Shown here one piece after another: positions 34,745 through 46,499 of a stretch of DNA of 64,000 nt. Made by a program: the position numbers and the translations under genes. The stretch is from Crossaster papposus. Its lineage: Eukaryota; Echinodermata; Asteroidea; Velatida; Solasteridae. The stretch spans positions 1,364,001 through 1,428,000 of the forward strand of contig JBAIAA010000604.1 in the NCBI GenBank assembly GCA_037893245.1, written 5' to 3'. Every line of letters starts with the position of its first letter. The stretch's first letter is position 1. A model generated the notes under the pieces. The model was not told the DNA's origin and made no database searches. It saw nothing but the letters and a program-made list of their open reading frames with translations.

Positions 34745-35090
34745 GATGAATGCAGTTATTGCGAATATGTAGTCATAATAGGCTAGGCCTACGATTACAA
34801 ATATACAATTCATTCTACCTTTAAAATGTTACCTTATTTTTTACTGTTAGGTCTATATAATATCAATAGGCCTATGCCTACTTGAATAGACTGGAATCAA
34901 TAGGATAATATCTATAGGTCATTGCTGTTTTTAGCCTAATAAGTTTCTTTTCGAATAAGTTTCGTGTACACTTTTTATAGCAAGTTTGCGTTGAATAACG
35001 TTATTGTAACGACTTACTTGTGAAATGATATTCCTTTTTCTCGACTAAATTTTCCATCATACCTTAACAATTGTTCTTCCTTTTTTCAAA
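34745..35090. other. Gene-free stretch
   Basis: AT-rich sequence with several TAGGCCTA-like words; no gene. It might include more of the P-like element but no protein match is visible. Confidence 0.35.
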
Positions 35091-35547
35091 CAACTCCGGT
35101 GCAAAATCCTATTTTTCTTTAAAAATGATGAATTAATGAATTAAAGAAAAAACGTCTGCCACTTTTTAAAAAACGTCATTTTCAATTTTGTTTTAATGTT
35201 ATCAAAATGCTGTCTTTAACCGGCATTGTACAACATTATTAAAATTATCAAAACATTTAAAAATGTTTTGATTATTACTTTTCAAAAATATTATTTAAAT
35301 GGTGTCTTTCTCCGGCACAGTTAGATGTCATTAATTTTAAACATTTGCACAACATTATTAAAATGTTATACACATTTATTTTAAAATTACCATGAAGTTA
35401 AACAAATATAATATTTAAACAATACAGTTTTCGTAACATTGTTTTATGTTATTTTTACAATGTAGTGACTACAACTTTTCAAAATTGTTTTAAAAATGTT
35501 ATGTGTTTGCTGGGTGGAGAAGTTAGCACGCCGGAGAAGTGAGACCG
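35090..35547. repeat. AT-rich self-similar block, ending in a partial MITE terminus
   Basis: Degenerate AACATTATTAAAATGTT units recur from about 35150 to 35490. At 35510-35547, GAGAAGTTAGCACGCCGGAG and AAGTGAGACCG match the terminus of the MITE at 48203-48418. Confidence 0.55.
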
Positions 35548-36177
35548 TTAAGCGCCGGTCACAACCCGCCGTACTTGCAAGTGCGTGCTGTCTACTTGCA
35601 AAAACGAAAATTTGGGGATCCGTACGTGGTGAGTACCACCTCAGTACGGATTTGGGAGCACGCAGACACGCCGTAGCACTTTTAGTGCACGAGGAACTTT
35701 CGCTGCGTTCGGGCTACGGATTCACCCCCAGACGCGCGTGCCCTCTACAGCCAATGAGCACACAACGCACTGACTCCGTGAGTCTTTTAAATTTTTCCCA
35801 CGGTCAGTTGCTCTACGGAAGGCGCACTTGCACGCACTTACAACATGCGAGTGAGCAAGGACAACGTACGTGAGCAGCACGTGTAAGTACGGCCTCCGTA
35901 CGATAACGTGGCAATCGCACGGAGATCGTACGTTGTAAGCACGTACAACTCACTTACCACTTGCGCAACGTACGATGCACGCAACCGCTCACGGCCAGGC
36001 GTGGCGTGCGGGCCACGTACTTACACATTGCGCAACCGTGCGGGTGACGTGCGTTGCGTACTCCCTCCCTGCTCTTGCCACTCCCTCCACACGGTTTCAG
36101 AAAAACGTGGCGGCCGTGGCCTCCCCAAAAAACGTACGGACTAAAAACACGCACGGTGGGTTGTGACCGGCGCTTTA
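35548..36177. mobile_element. Self-similar TIR element (family 7), TIR AGCGCCGGTCACAACCC, TTA duplication
   Basis: The element 35551-36174 has inverted ends AGCGCCGGTCACAACCC and GGGTTGTGACCGGCGCT, flanked on both sides by TTA (35548-35550 and 36175-36177). The interior is made of degenerate GTACGTGCGTACG-type units rich in CG. Frames of 63-125 codons inside it reflect the stop-poor composition. Confidence 0.88.
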
Positions 36178-36185
36178 CGGTCCGT

Positions 36186-36657
36186 CCCATCCTGAGCCAC
36201 GCAGCGCTTTTACGCGCTTTCTAATAGCGCTCAAAGCCCTGCGGACATACGGCAAGATCCGTGGTTATCAAAATTGAGCAAAAAATCATGCGCCCAATCA
36301 GAGCCTCCGTTACAAACAGACCAAGGCCATTTCCCAAACCCTGGCTTTGGTCCGTCTCCGGCTACAGTCTATTGCTAAACTATATGAATGAAGACTAATA
36401 GAAGTGCGCGTTGGTTCGCATGACTTTGGCTGTTTTTAGAACCCCAGTTTGTCTTCGTCTCAGGCTTCATTCATACAGTTTAGCAATAGACTGTACCAAA
36501 GCCAGGGTTTGGGAAATGGCCTTGGTCTGTTTGTAACGGAGGCTCTGATTGGGCGCATGATTTTTTGCGCTAATAACCACGTATCTTGCCGTATGTCCGC
36601 AGGGCTTTGAGCGCTATTAGTAGAAAGTGCGTAAAAGCGCTGCGTGGCTCAGGATGG
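36186..36657. mobile_element. Near-perfect 470-bp palindrome (foldback)
   Basis: Arms of about 200 bp (36186-36393 and 36464-36657) surround a 70-bp loop. The left arm begins CCCATCCTGAGCCACGCAGC; the right arm ends with its exact complement. Mirrored inner marks are CAAAGCCCTGCGGACATACG, GCCCAATCAGAGCCTCCGTT and AGTCTATTGCTAAACT. Only a few mismatches are visible, so it is younger or more homogenised than other palindromes here. Confidence 0.92.
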
Positions 36658-36901
36658 GTCCGTCCCTGCTTACCCCACGTCACAACAATGCGCCGTATTC
36701 CTGGTCGCATGAGGGCGCTGTAAGACGCCATTTTCGAGTTTAATGAAGTAGTTTAGTGACTGTACTTTTATCTAAAAATGAAATATTGGAAACATTTAAT
36801 TTTGGAGCTGTAAGAATATGTAAACTGACTTGAATTATCACTGTTAATTATACCCACAATACCGTGAGCACAGCGCCTTTAACGTTCAAAAATACGGCCC
36901 C

Positions 36902-37244
36902 TTAATACTCTGGTGGATCATAACGTCTGTCAATTTGCTTGAGCATATCGAGAAGAAAATCCGTGGTGGGATCGCGAAGCTTTGCGGACGCCACTTTCGT
37001 CAGGTTGTCGGTTGTCTGGTAGCGCAGGTGGGGGCTCTCACTTAAAATGATATTCATGTGGAGCTGTGCTATCTCGTCGGCGCTCTGAGTCACCGAAGAC
37101 ATGGCAGATCCCATGCGCTTTAGAGTCGTCAGGAGTAAATCTCGCAGTATGGGGTCGAAGTCTTTGGCTTGTTCTTCGAGCGGTGTACCCATGACCTTTT
37201 TGCTAAGCTCTGTCTTGACCGGCCCCGGCTCCACGATGCTCACC
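36902..37244 (-). CDS. SDR exon 5 and stop
   Basis: Acceptor TTTTTTCTAG. It begins with VSIVEPGPVKTEL and ends with RRYDPPEY and TAA. The upstream continuation of the open frame is intronic. Confidence 0.93.
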
Positions 37245-40200
37245 CTAGAAAAAACAATATGCAGTATTTTTGAAAGGTAATCTAAGGCCAAATAAAAAAA
37301 AACATGTTTAGCGTCAGCGCCCGCTTCCTTTTGGGGGCCGCTTCTTTTTTTTTTTTTCTTCTTTTTTTTAAATGATAAATTTGACCATTTTGGTACTTTT
37401 GTTTTAAATATTTTTTTTAAAGATAATAAAGTTTCAAGATCGTATTTTAGACTTTAGCATCACTGTGTACATGCTCTGGAAATATATTTCTTCTAATAGA
37501 AAGGCTAGGGTGTGACGTGTAGTCGTGTACGGTGCATACATGATCGACCCACATGAATTTTGATTTTTAATCGTGGGTGAACCATGTTTTAATTTTAAAT
37601 TGGAAGATAGGGTGTGACATGTTCACTACATGACTCGAATTAAGATGTGTCGGGCGGCCATTTTGGAAAAAAGGGCCTCCTTCCTTTGAAAAAAAAAGGC
37701 ATGACGCTAAACATAATAAACCTTAAAAAACCTAAAGATAATTCCTGAAAAACCACAACATTTTGCAAGAGCCACTATGGTAATAATTGGGTACTCAAAA
37801 ATGAACGAATCACGGCCAAACACGAGACCTAATGAACGAGAGGAACAACTTTAATGCAGCGATTAACGCCCCAGTTATAACAAGATGTGAGCGCCCAAGA
37901 CACGGATACTCACGCGAGGGCACTATAACACAACTGGCGTGGCTACTTCTTTTCTATCTATTTTGATTGTAAATGCACAAACTATATCTACGTAGAGCAT
38001 CCCCAAAATAAATGTTGTAGGGAGACTAGAGCGGCAAAGTAGTCAAAGTCCGTGTTTAAAGGTTATTCTAATATAGGACACAAACAATCGCAAATTAATA
38101 ATTTGAAAATAAAAATGTTGGAAAAAATTGAAGGCCTTCATAGAGGGTGGACTACCCTCTAGCCTTGAGGATTGTCTGCCCCGTGGGCCAAACAAAGCCA
38201 AAACACTGCTAAACCGGATGGCAAGAGAACCAATAGTCTATAACAAAATCGTTGAAGTGTCTTGTTAGGCTGCGCTTTCGCAGTAAATTGCGGTTGGGCT
38301 GGTGCTGGGGGACTCGTTCTCATCAGGGTTCATGTCGGTTTGGGGGTTGCCGGGGGGGGGGGGGGGGGGGGGTTCAGATCAGGGTGACTGTGTGACGTGT
38401 TGCATGGTGTGGAAGTTTCTGTGAAATCGTCTGCAGTCTTAAAAGCTCCGTGGGAATGTGCGGTGGTTTGGGGGTTGTGGTTCAGGGTTTAGAGAGACAT
38501 CTTCGTCTACATTGTCCTCTGGTGGCATGTTGTGACTGTGGGTGTGTTCGTAGTGGGATGGTTTACGTGCTCGGTCCGATACAGATCGCAGTGGAAGCCA
38601 ATGAACTTGCGAATGTTATCCCATGCCCCCGAGGTAACGGTCTCTTGCGCGGTTCTTGTTATACGGTCGGAGCACTGCAGGTAGACTATAGGTCACCACG
38701 CTTTATTTTGTTAAGAGCCAGAGCTTTGGTAAGAGCATTAGTACGAGGCTCCAATGCGAACGTGGTGTCAATATAGCTGATGGGTAGGAGGTTAAGCTCA
38801 ACTCTTGGGTGTGGCGCGTAAGTCATGGGCCCGACGCACAGTATGGCAATCTTTGGGTTCTTTGGTAGATCCGTCACCTGACGTTTTGCAAGGTGGATTG
38901 CATGGTCAGATACTGACAGATACTAATAATGCTTTCTTGTATAATTCTAATTGACTAAATAATAACAAAGCTTTCCGTAGTGTGCTTTAGAGAGCGCATT
39001 GGGCACTATTTCTAGTGTTATCGCCCTGGGGTCGCCATGGTCGCCGGAGCAACGCGGTAGAAACTCGACGGACGCCCTAGGGACACAGTACAGACATGGT
39101 ATAGAGTCGCCGTGGAAACGCAGAAAAATGGATGGGAATTCCACGGCGACTTACTGCGTCCTTACCACGCCTATGGGGTTCTTACCACTACCCCACCACG
39201 TCTATGGCGTCGTTACTGCGATATCGTTCGTTCATGGCGTTTCTATACGGGGTTCCTACTACGACCATGGCATTTCTACCAAGTTTGCACTGCGTCCCTA
39301 GCGCGTTTCTAGCGCGACCATGGTTTTCGTGGACGATCATCCATTAAAATCCGGTGTTTCAGCTTATTATTGTCAGTTTATTTCTCGACGTCAAGACTGT
39401 ATGTTGTACTCATCATCATCATGGCAGTAGATATGAAGGTTGTGGTAGAAACGCCAATAACACCGTGGGGTCGCCGGTGATCGCCGTCCGGACACCGTGG
39501 GGACGCCATGCAAACTCAATAGAAACGCCAAGGACGCGATAAGGTCGTGGTGAGGACGCCGTGGGAACGCCGTGTAATCGCACAGATCGCTGAGCACAGG
39601 ACCCCTATGTGACCGGTGCCCGAAATCTTGTTGTTGTTGTTGAAAATTCAATGGGGTTCTCACGGCGACCATCGGCGTCCTCTATTTCAGGAAGGACGTC
39701 AGTCAGGTGTGACGGGGGATTAAGAAAGGCACCTCGATCAAATGAGTATATTTTCCACCAAGAAGAAGATGTATTAAATAGCTTCCTTACTTGATATTGT
39801 ACCCATCTCTCAACACTGGGGCAATGGACTCGGAGTATCCTTCCATGGCGAACTTGGTTGCAGCGTAGGTAGCAAAAAAAGGAACGCCTAGGAAACAAGA
39901 CAATTAGTTTATTGTAAAACACCAATAACGGCAATAATAACAAAACAAAGAAGAACTCCTTTTGCAGCTATCCATAAAATAACCAACCAAAATACTGTTG
40001 AAAAGCTTACTTGTTGTAAATGATATAAGTTTTCTCCGTCAATTTTGGCAAATAAGCGTCCAGTATAATCACAACGTCATTTGGTTTCTAATTCGCGGCT
40101 CCGGAGGATTTTTTTTTAAGTCCGAAATCTAACAGTGTATCACATTCGGATATATCGTTTTGGGAAACAAATCGCAGCCCAAAATGCAAATAATTCAAAG

Positions 40201-43200
40201 TCTGTACAATAACTAAAGTGGGTCATTTTTGTCTCGATCGGTGCATTATTCAAAAGATTATTATATACTTTATAAAATGGTACAAAAACCCTTAGAACTC
40301 TTAAGTCGCGCAGGAATCGGATCTAAAATAGTGTTACGTGTTGATGGCGTCACCCAATGTTCACCGCATGACATTGCAGTTTTCAGTGGGGTCACGGTCA
40401 CCATTCGACGCTCGTTTACGTGCAAAATACTGACATACGATCGGTTTTTGATCAAAAGACAGTAAAATGTGCAGTTTCAGCCCTGTCAATAAATTTGGAA
40501 GGTGGCACGTCAGAGACTGAGAAAGATATACTGTGCAGGGCTTTTTTCGGGAGTCACAGAGTCGAAAAATGACACTCGCTTTTCCCCACAATGCACTGCG
40601 GTAAACAGTGAGTACATGCTACGTCAGTCATAATAGGATCGTTCACAAATTTGGACAGATTTGCAAATTGAAACTGACCTATGAATGTTGCGACGAAACT
40701 TGTAATGCACCGGAACATTGTGATGACGTATATGATCGCAATATTCGTCTATACGGTAAGCCGATTTAACATTTTATTTCTTACGCGACGATATATTTGT
40801 AGGTTTTTAGAGATAAATTAGATGTATCTAAATAATTAAAGATATCTCTGAATAATTAGAGGTATCTCTAAAGAATTAAACGTAATCTAATTTATTTAGA
40901 GATAATCATTTTAGAAATATCTTTAAATAACTTAAATCGGCTCGCCATAGACGAATCTTGTGAGCTACGTCATCGCATCACAAAGTTTTGGTGAATTACA
41001 AGTTTCATTGCAACATCGATACCAAAATCTGCCCATCAAGTATATACACGTAGAGCCTGAAAGTTGACCCCTGGTGGCGCGCTTCCGTGCCCGTCGAATA
41101 GAAAAATAAGATTGTAAAATTCCAAGTTTTTAAAATTATTGTTGGTACATTGATTTCTTAAGAAAATAACCCTTTGACGTGAATGAGAAATATCGTGCCA
41201 ACATTTCTCACTTCCGAAAATCTAAAATACATGCATTTGGATTCGTGGAAGAGCACTCATTCAAATAAAAAAAAAAAATATGAAATAATTTTGTGACGTT
41301 CAATTCGTACACAAATTCAACTTAACTTAATAATGCCTTTTGGCACACACATTTAAAAACACACATTTAAGTTTTCATTAACTAACAAATCTAGAATAGC
41401 TGTTGATAAGAATTATACGCGATGTGAAAACAAACGTGGGGAACGAAAATACGGATGTGAATATCGTGAGTAAAATACATTTTTACCCATATCCAACTGT
41501 TTTTTTCCCCATGTTTTCTCTCGTGCATTGCCGAGATAACATTTTTACATGAATGTTTCTCGGGAGAGCATACGCTTAGAAACCATTCAGTCAAAAATCA
41601 TAGCAAGAAAAATGGCAACCCTTTGTAAAATGCTCATAGAAGGGTCACGGATGGGTCACGGAAGCTCAAAGACAAAATGGCACACTTTCAGGCTCTATTG
41701 CTGCATGCACGTTTACCTCGGACGCCGGCCATACTGGACACGTTAACGATCCTGCCCGACATCTGCTGCTTCATGGCTGGTAACACGGCATTGGTTGTTC
41801 TTACTGTTCCCCAGTAGTTGGTGTCCATCATAGCTTGGCACCATTCCACCGACTTCTGGTCGATACCATCTATGGCCATGTAGCCAGCATTGTTCACTGA
41901 ATTAAAAATGAACCATTTAAAAAGGTACATCAGACCATTTTGTTAGTTGCCGGTATATGCATTTCTATCGTTTGATGCAAACTTAGTCTTCAAAATCTAA
42001 AGACACGGTCGTTGGCAACTAACCGGGGGCCAATTAAATGAAGCTTCCAAGCACAAATATGTACTGGGCATGATAATCAGTCCTTGGCAAAAACAGGGTT
42101 ACAAACCAATTCTTCAGGTGATTTATATTACTTGGGACTGGCATTTTCATCTAGTTTTTGCTTAGCATGAAAAGCACGTGGAGTTTTTGCTGGTAACCTG
42201 TTCTCACTGAGCAAGACTTAAATATGCTCAGCAAAATTGTGTGCTTGGCAACTCTATGAAATTGGCCCCAATTCTGTATTTTTTCTGAGATATTATAAGA
42301 TCTCGATTTCAACCGGCGTCGGGCAGTTGTTCTTATGTTGTTCTTGTTTTTTTTTAAATCAATTGTTTGGAGCAATTACAAAATATCTAGCACAATCACT
42401 TTGCTGGATGTTTACAATCATTATTTACTTTTAAATAGGTAAGTTATTTCTTAATAATTCGGTAGTAGATTTTTCGTTATCTGCAAATGGTGTATATCCT
42501 ACCTTTAAGGATTGATGAAGTAGTAAAGAAAAAGACCTTATTATAAAATCATGAAAATGAATGAAACTACTGCAAACTGTTTTCTGACAGGAATGACCTG
42601 AAATAATTATACTTAATGAGATTTAATTGTATTCCCTCTGCAAGACGGACTCTTATTTCAATAATTCTTATTTCCGTGTGAAGTGTGAAGTTAAAAACGA
42701 GGAAACAAGGAGCTGATCCGAGGAAAGGTTGCATGCTTGCAACATTGTCTTTGGAATATTCGTCATTACAGGTCAAATTCGTCTAAGCTGTTGCCGAAAG
42801 GCAGCATTCAAAAATATAATTCGACTTATGTAACTTTCAAGTTGTAAAGTTAGTCTGGTGTGTGATTGAGCCAAGCACACATTAGAAGGACCTAAATTGG
42901 TTTGGTAAAAGCGTGTGAATTGTTTGTATCGGACGAAATAGAATGTTGGAGTTAGTGAATTTGAATGAAACATGTTTTAAAATAGCCTGAACAATCTATA
43001 TGAAGTTGTTTCTGTTGTTTCTATTTCGGCGATTTTTCGACACATTTTTGACACAAAAAAGCTTCCATAGGTCTAGGGCGTCCAATTGGCAAAATCTAAT
43101 AGTAATACACCTATAATCTCAAAGTGTTATTAGGATGTCAGTTTTAACCTAAATTCAGTTTAAGTACTGGTATTCCCACCAAAACAACCGAACATCGATC

Positions 43201-45511
43201 TCTTGGGCAAGATTCCATAAATATCATACCCAGATCGTTGGCGATTGGTTATACCTTTATTGTCTGCCGAAACAAGTGCTTGCTTACCGAGAACGTCAAT
43301 TCTCCCGTTGTCTCGCAGAATCTCGTCTACCACCGATTTGATCGTCGGTTCTTTGGTCACGTCAAGTTCCCGGATGAAGAGTGTCTTGTTGAGGATGTCG
43401 CCCGCTTCCTTTTCTAGGTTGGATTTTGACTTCATGTTCCTCATTGTCGCGTAAACCTTTCAGGGGAAAGCAGAATGAATGAAACCTTGGAATTGGTGTG
43501 ATGAACATTCTGTACATGATTACAACTAAAAACAACGAAAAAAAGTGAATAATGATCCAACATACTGGGGTGTTACAATTACTGACAATGCATAGTAACC
43601 ATCGAATAATATATTACCAAACAATACTGTCATACAAATTGACCAATACTATATCACTAACCAATAAAGTAACAACAAATCACTGATCTATACGTAACTT
43701 CAAGTTCTACACTATCGGTCAATTTCTGTTACATTATCAGTTAGGCCCGATATACTACATTATAACACCTCACTCACAGATTCTGTGTCTTGATTGGCCG
43801 AGAGCGCGTCACGTGTCACTTGCTATTTTTACTATTTTTTACTTGCGCTCTAAAAAGACACGAGTCACTTGCTATTTTTACTATTTTTTACTTGCGCTCT
43901 AAAAAGACTATACCACGCAGCCTCGTTCTGAAAAAGTACTATGCGCATAGCAACACACGTACTATGCGCATAGCAACGAAAGCGTGACTGAAACCCAGAC
44001 GTGTGTTTCGGTGTATTGCGTAAACATTGCTCTATCACCCTCGCACCCGTTCATCAAGGCAACGTATGACCGAGAGACGTATAATTCGGAGAATTGTTGT
44101 CATTACTATACTTTCAGGAAGCTTAAATTATGCAGAATCTGTGAGTGAGGTGTTATACTATACCACTCAAAGCAGTCAATATTTGTACACTATCGGTGGA
44201 CTTGTTAAAACAAGTCAACCGATAGTGTAGTATACATTTTACTACACTACCAGTCATTGTTTTGTTACATTATCGGTTTAGTGATAGAGTATCAGTCAAT
44301 TTGTGTGACATTATCGGTTGGTGATACCCGTTGGTTTAATGCATGAAACATCATGGGCTAACTCACGACCGCTCGCTTGTTGCGAGCCCAACAAACCACG
44401 ACTGCTGTAGGTCTGACGAGCTACTGGAGTGTCAAACATTAAAGACACTATTTTAATAGCAACCAAAACGACATTGACGCTTTGGTTAGTGCACAGTGTT
44501 AGGGTTAATGCTACGGTAGCCCCATTAGTGTGGCCCCGCTGGGGCTATGTTTAGGGTTGTCATTTTGGTTGCTCTCTTTAAGTGCTTTCCTTTATATTTT
44601 GTCAACTCGTAATGGCATCACAGGCCTATGAAGTGCCCTGAACAAATCATACCCACCGATGTGGTACATTTTTGTTAAAAAGTATCGCAGCCCGGGTACC
44701 GATAACCAGTAAATGACCAACTCCTCCCAGTAATTTGGTTCTCAAAGTGCCCAATCCTTTCGGGTGCCGGTGCTGTCAGCGGCACAACTATATAGGTTAA
44801 ACTTCTAGGGGGTACAAAGTAGCACCAATAGTTCAAGGGGCACCAAAGGCAACTGATTATATCGTGGGTGCAATTCCAGTTTCTAAATGGGGAGGTGCAC
44901 GCCCTCCTGTAGTTACACAACTGGCCGGTGCATGTCATCGCCAGTCTAACCCTTCATGAAACTCAAAGCCCCAGCTATAATGCAAGTACACTAGAATTTC
45001 AAAAGCGAACTAATTGTCCAAAAGTACTAATAGTGGGGCAGATATAGGGGGAATATTTGGGGGAATTGTGCCTTTGGTGATGCAACTTACAATCATAAAA
45101 TTTGGCACCCAGTCCGTGTGTTCTGAAGAAAAAAATGAAAACAAATACAGCTATACCAATAACAAGCAATGGCAGCAATTAACAAACAAAATAAAATTGC
45201 TTGTTATTCTACCTACATGTACATGTTTTCTTCAAAGGACACATCTGCAATGGCCCTATATCCACATATCTTTCCCATGCATGAGATACTATGTGTGCCA
45301 TTCTCTATGATTGTATCGTCAAAGGCACAATCCCATCACCTGTTTGCTCTACTATATAGAAGCGCAATTTAAAGAACAAATGTAGCATTTTGTAGCAGTA
45401 TTATAGTATACCTACCTTGAATCTGTTAAGCTCGTCTTTGGCTAGCACGAGTGCCGTAGCATAGCCAATCCCCGTTGAACACCCAGTAATTAGCACAGTC
45501 TGCAGCGCCAT
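36902..45511 (-). CDS. Short-chain dehydrogenase/reductase, HSD17B1/RDH8-like, complete, 5 exons
   Basis: A classical SDR of 294 residues that should oxidise or reduce a steroid or retinoid alcohol/ketone with NAD(P)(H). The exons 45416-45511, 43288-43456, 41717-41896, 39791-39887 and 36902-37244 join in frame (885 nt with stop). The Rossmann glycine motif TGCSTGIG is at 9-16, KVYATMR (the HSD17B1 signature) at 32-38, LDVT at 63-66, NNAG at 90-93, and the active-site tetrad is Asn115, Ser143, Tyr156, Lys160. These are each one residue off human HSD17B1 numbering. EPGPVKTEL follows the catalytic exon, as in RDH8 and HSD17B1. The substrate cannot be told from sequence. Introns of 1.5-2.6 kb hold MITEs. 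No membrane segment is evident. Confidence 0.93.
37250..38980. other. SDR intron 4, right part, gene-free
   Basis: Contains a T13 run near 37350, a G21 tract at 38352-38372, and frames at 38450-38877 on both strands without a family I recognise. The minus-strand frame near 38686-38877 (APHPRVELNLL) looks protein-like but was not identified; it could be a transposon remnant. Confidence 0.4.
38985..39715. repeat. Self-similar block of GACGCCGTGG units
   Basis: Degenerate GGACGCCGTGGAAACGCC and TCGCCATGGTCGCC units fill this stretch in both orientations. The right edge reads CAGGTGTGACGGGG, resembling the GTCACAMC termini of the other elements; a matching left end was not found. It lies in SDR intron 4. 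Confidence 0.6.
39791..39887 (-). CDS. SDR exon 4
   Basis: Acceptor TTGTTTCCTAG, donor TCAAGTAAGG. Contains the YAATK catalytic pair and FAMEGYSESIAPVL. Phase 1 in, phase 2 out. Confidence 0.93.
40657..41040. mobile_element. TIR element with self-similar AT-rich interior
   Basis: The outer arms are inverted: GAAACTTGTAATGCACC near 40697 faces GGTGAATTACAAGTTTC near 40991, and CAATATTCGTCTATACGG faces GCCATAGACGAATCTTG. The interior (40800-40930) repeats TTTAGAGATA/AATTA units. It is in SDR intron 3. Confidence 0.8.
41045..41710. other. SDR intron 3, right part
   Basis: AT-rich intron sequence. No element or gene recognised. Confidence 0.4.
41717..41896 (-). CDS. SDR exon 3
   Basis: Acceptor TTTTTAATTCAG, donor CGAGGTAAAC. 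Contains NNAG, Asn115 in TNYWG, and the catalytic serine in RIVNVSSMAG. Confidence 0.93.
42030..42272. mobile_element. MITE, GGGCCAATT family, second copy
   Basis: GGGGGCCAATTAAATGAAGC and CTATGAAATTGGCCCC are inverted ends; the interior shares GGTAACC and AAACAGGGTT(A)-type words with 20540-20757 but is diverged. It lies in SDR intron 2. Confidence 0.7.
42274..42504 (+). mobile_element. GGTAGGATACACCAT family MITE, left-truncated
   Basis: It starts directly after the previous MITE and shares GGGCAGTTGTTCTT, TTGGAGCAATTACAAAATATC and ATTATTTACTTTTAAATAGG with the 6059-6414 copy. It ends TATATCCTACCT followed by TTAAGG. Confidence 0.75.
42510..43280. other. SDR intron 2, remaining part
   Basis: Open frames of 66-69 codons on minus have no motif. 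No gene or element was recognised. Confidence 0.4.
43288..43456 (-). CDS. SDR exon 2
   Basis: Acceptor CCCCTGAAAG, donor CTCGGTAAGC. Residues 33-88 plus one base; it starts VYATMRNMKSK and ends GRIDVL. The split Val89 codon (G/TG) joins exon 3. Confidence 0.92.
43560..44330. mobile_element. Outer self-similar element, split by a MITE
   Basis: The left part (43560-43760) and right part (44157-44330) are inverted relative to each other (CAAATTGACCAATACTATAT facing CAGTCAATTTGTGTGACATT). Both are built of TTACATTATCGGT-like units. The MITE at 43761-44156 sits between them. SDR intron 1. Confidence 0.65.
43761..44156. mobile_element. MITE with 25-bp perfect TIRs and internal tandem duplications
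   Basis: TATAACACCTCACTCACAGA (first 20 of 25 bases) is perfectly mirrored at the other end. Inside, a unit of about 50 bp containing CACTTGCTATTTTTACTATT is repeated twice (43812-43909), and ACTATGCGCATAGCAAC is repeated twice (about 43935-43978). Confidence 0.88.
44335..45405. other. SDR intron 1, right part
   Basis: An inverted pair (AGCAACCAAAACGACA near 44460 and TGTCATTTTGGTTGCT near 44560) marks a small 140-bp element. At 45170-45310 a dispersed repeat with CTTGTTATTCTACCTACATG also appears at 61250-61760. Confidence 0.5.
45416..45511 (-). CDS. SDR exon 1
   Basis: Encodes residues 1-32, from ATG through the dinucleotide-binding TGCSTGIG to RFK. The donor AAGGTAGG gives a phase 0 junction. 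The ATG context is ACAAAGATGG (A at -3 region, G at +4). Confidence 0.92.
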
Positions 45512-45519
45512 CTTTGTGG

Positions 45520-46490
45520 CAAGATTCTTTTTTTGTTAGCCTTGTCCTTTTCTTTACAAAAGTGACGAAATCGCGGCTTTTGATGCAAAGCTCGACTGTT
45601 TCGAGTTGCTTCTATACTCGACTAGCAGGATAGTTGTATAGGCCTTCAAAATTGCACTGCACTATTAAGAGCATGCAATATATTTGTTAAGCTTGGTTGG
45701 ACCTTATCGATCAGCTGTTGCGGTGGGATGAAAGAAATACACAAGGGGATCAGCATGTCAGAATTCAAAATGTTAATTATTAACTCAACAAATTGTACTT
45801 TAGTCAGATATTTATTTATTTTTGTTTGGGGGGTGGGGGGGGGGGGGGGGGGGGGGAGGTTGGCAGTCAGTAAACTCCGTATAGGCGATGTAAATCAATT
45901 GTAACCAGCGGGCAGGCAACGTTTGCTTCTGTCATAAACTGAAGAAAGTTCGGCCAACTCAATCTAAATTGCTTCCGTGAAATAGCAGATTAAAGAAATA
46001 TGCTTTCGACTCTATTTTGAGGAAAGGTTGGCCGACCCCTGCCAAAATGATCAAGCGATATTTTGCCATGCATGCTTTGCATGAAAGAGCCGTTTTGTGT
46101 GGAGAATAACAATAAATTGGGGCCACTTTTTTTTCTTCAGCCCAGGTACCCATGTTTACGGCAAGCATAGTCTTTGCCAAAGGCGACTGTATTTGATATT
46201 TGATTGTGCACGTCGCGTATTCTGTTTATCAATGCCCGAGGCTTTCCCAACTTTTAATCCTTCTTCCACATGATCAAACTGCATACAATCTCTTTGGTAT
46301 TATACAGGTTCAAGACAGGATCCCTGATAATTAAATTTGTCGGCTAACATTTTACCGATCACGGCAAAGAAATCATTCAAAATATCGAGACCACTATCAA
46401 CGAGACCACTATCGGTACTTATTTCAATAACCGATTTCTTAGTCTTGTTGGGGAGAACAGATTTTGTAATTTTCCACAATTATTTACCCT
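45520..46490. other. Between SDR 5' end and Penelope-like fragment
   Basis: The SDR promoter is expected just above 45511. A G22 tract lies at 45835-45856. No other gene is supported. Confidence 0.4.
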
Positions 46491-46499
46491 CATGTTTGT

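Noticed and set aside
38450-38776. 108-codon plus-strand frame in SDR intron 4
   Set aside because: It is antisense to the SDR gene and lies downstream of a G21 tract, with arginine/valine-rich composition and no domain. The minus strand looks more protein-like, but neither is identified.
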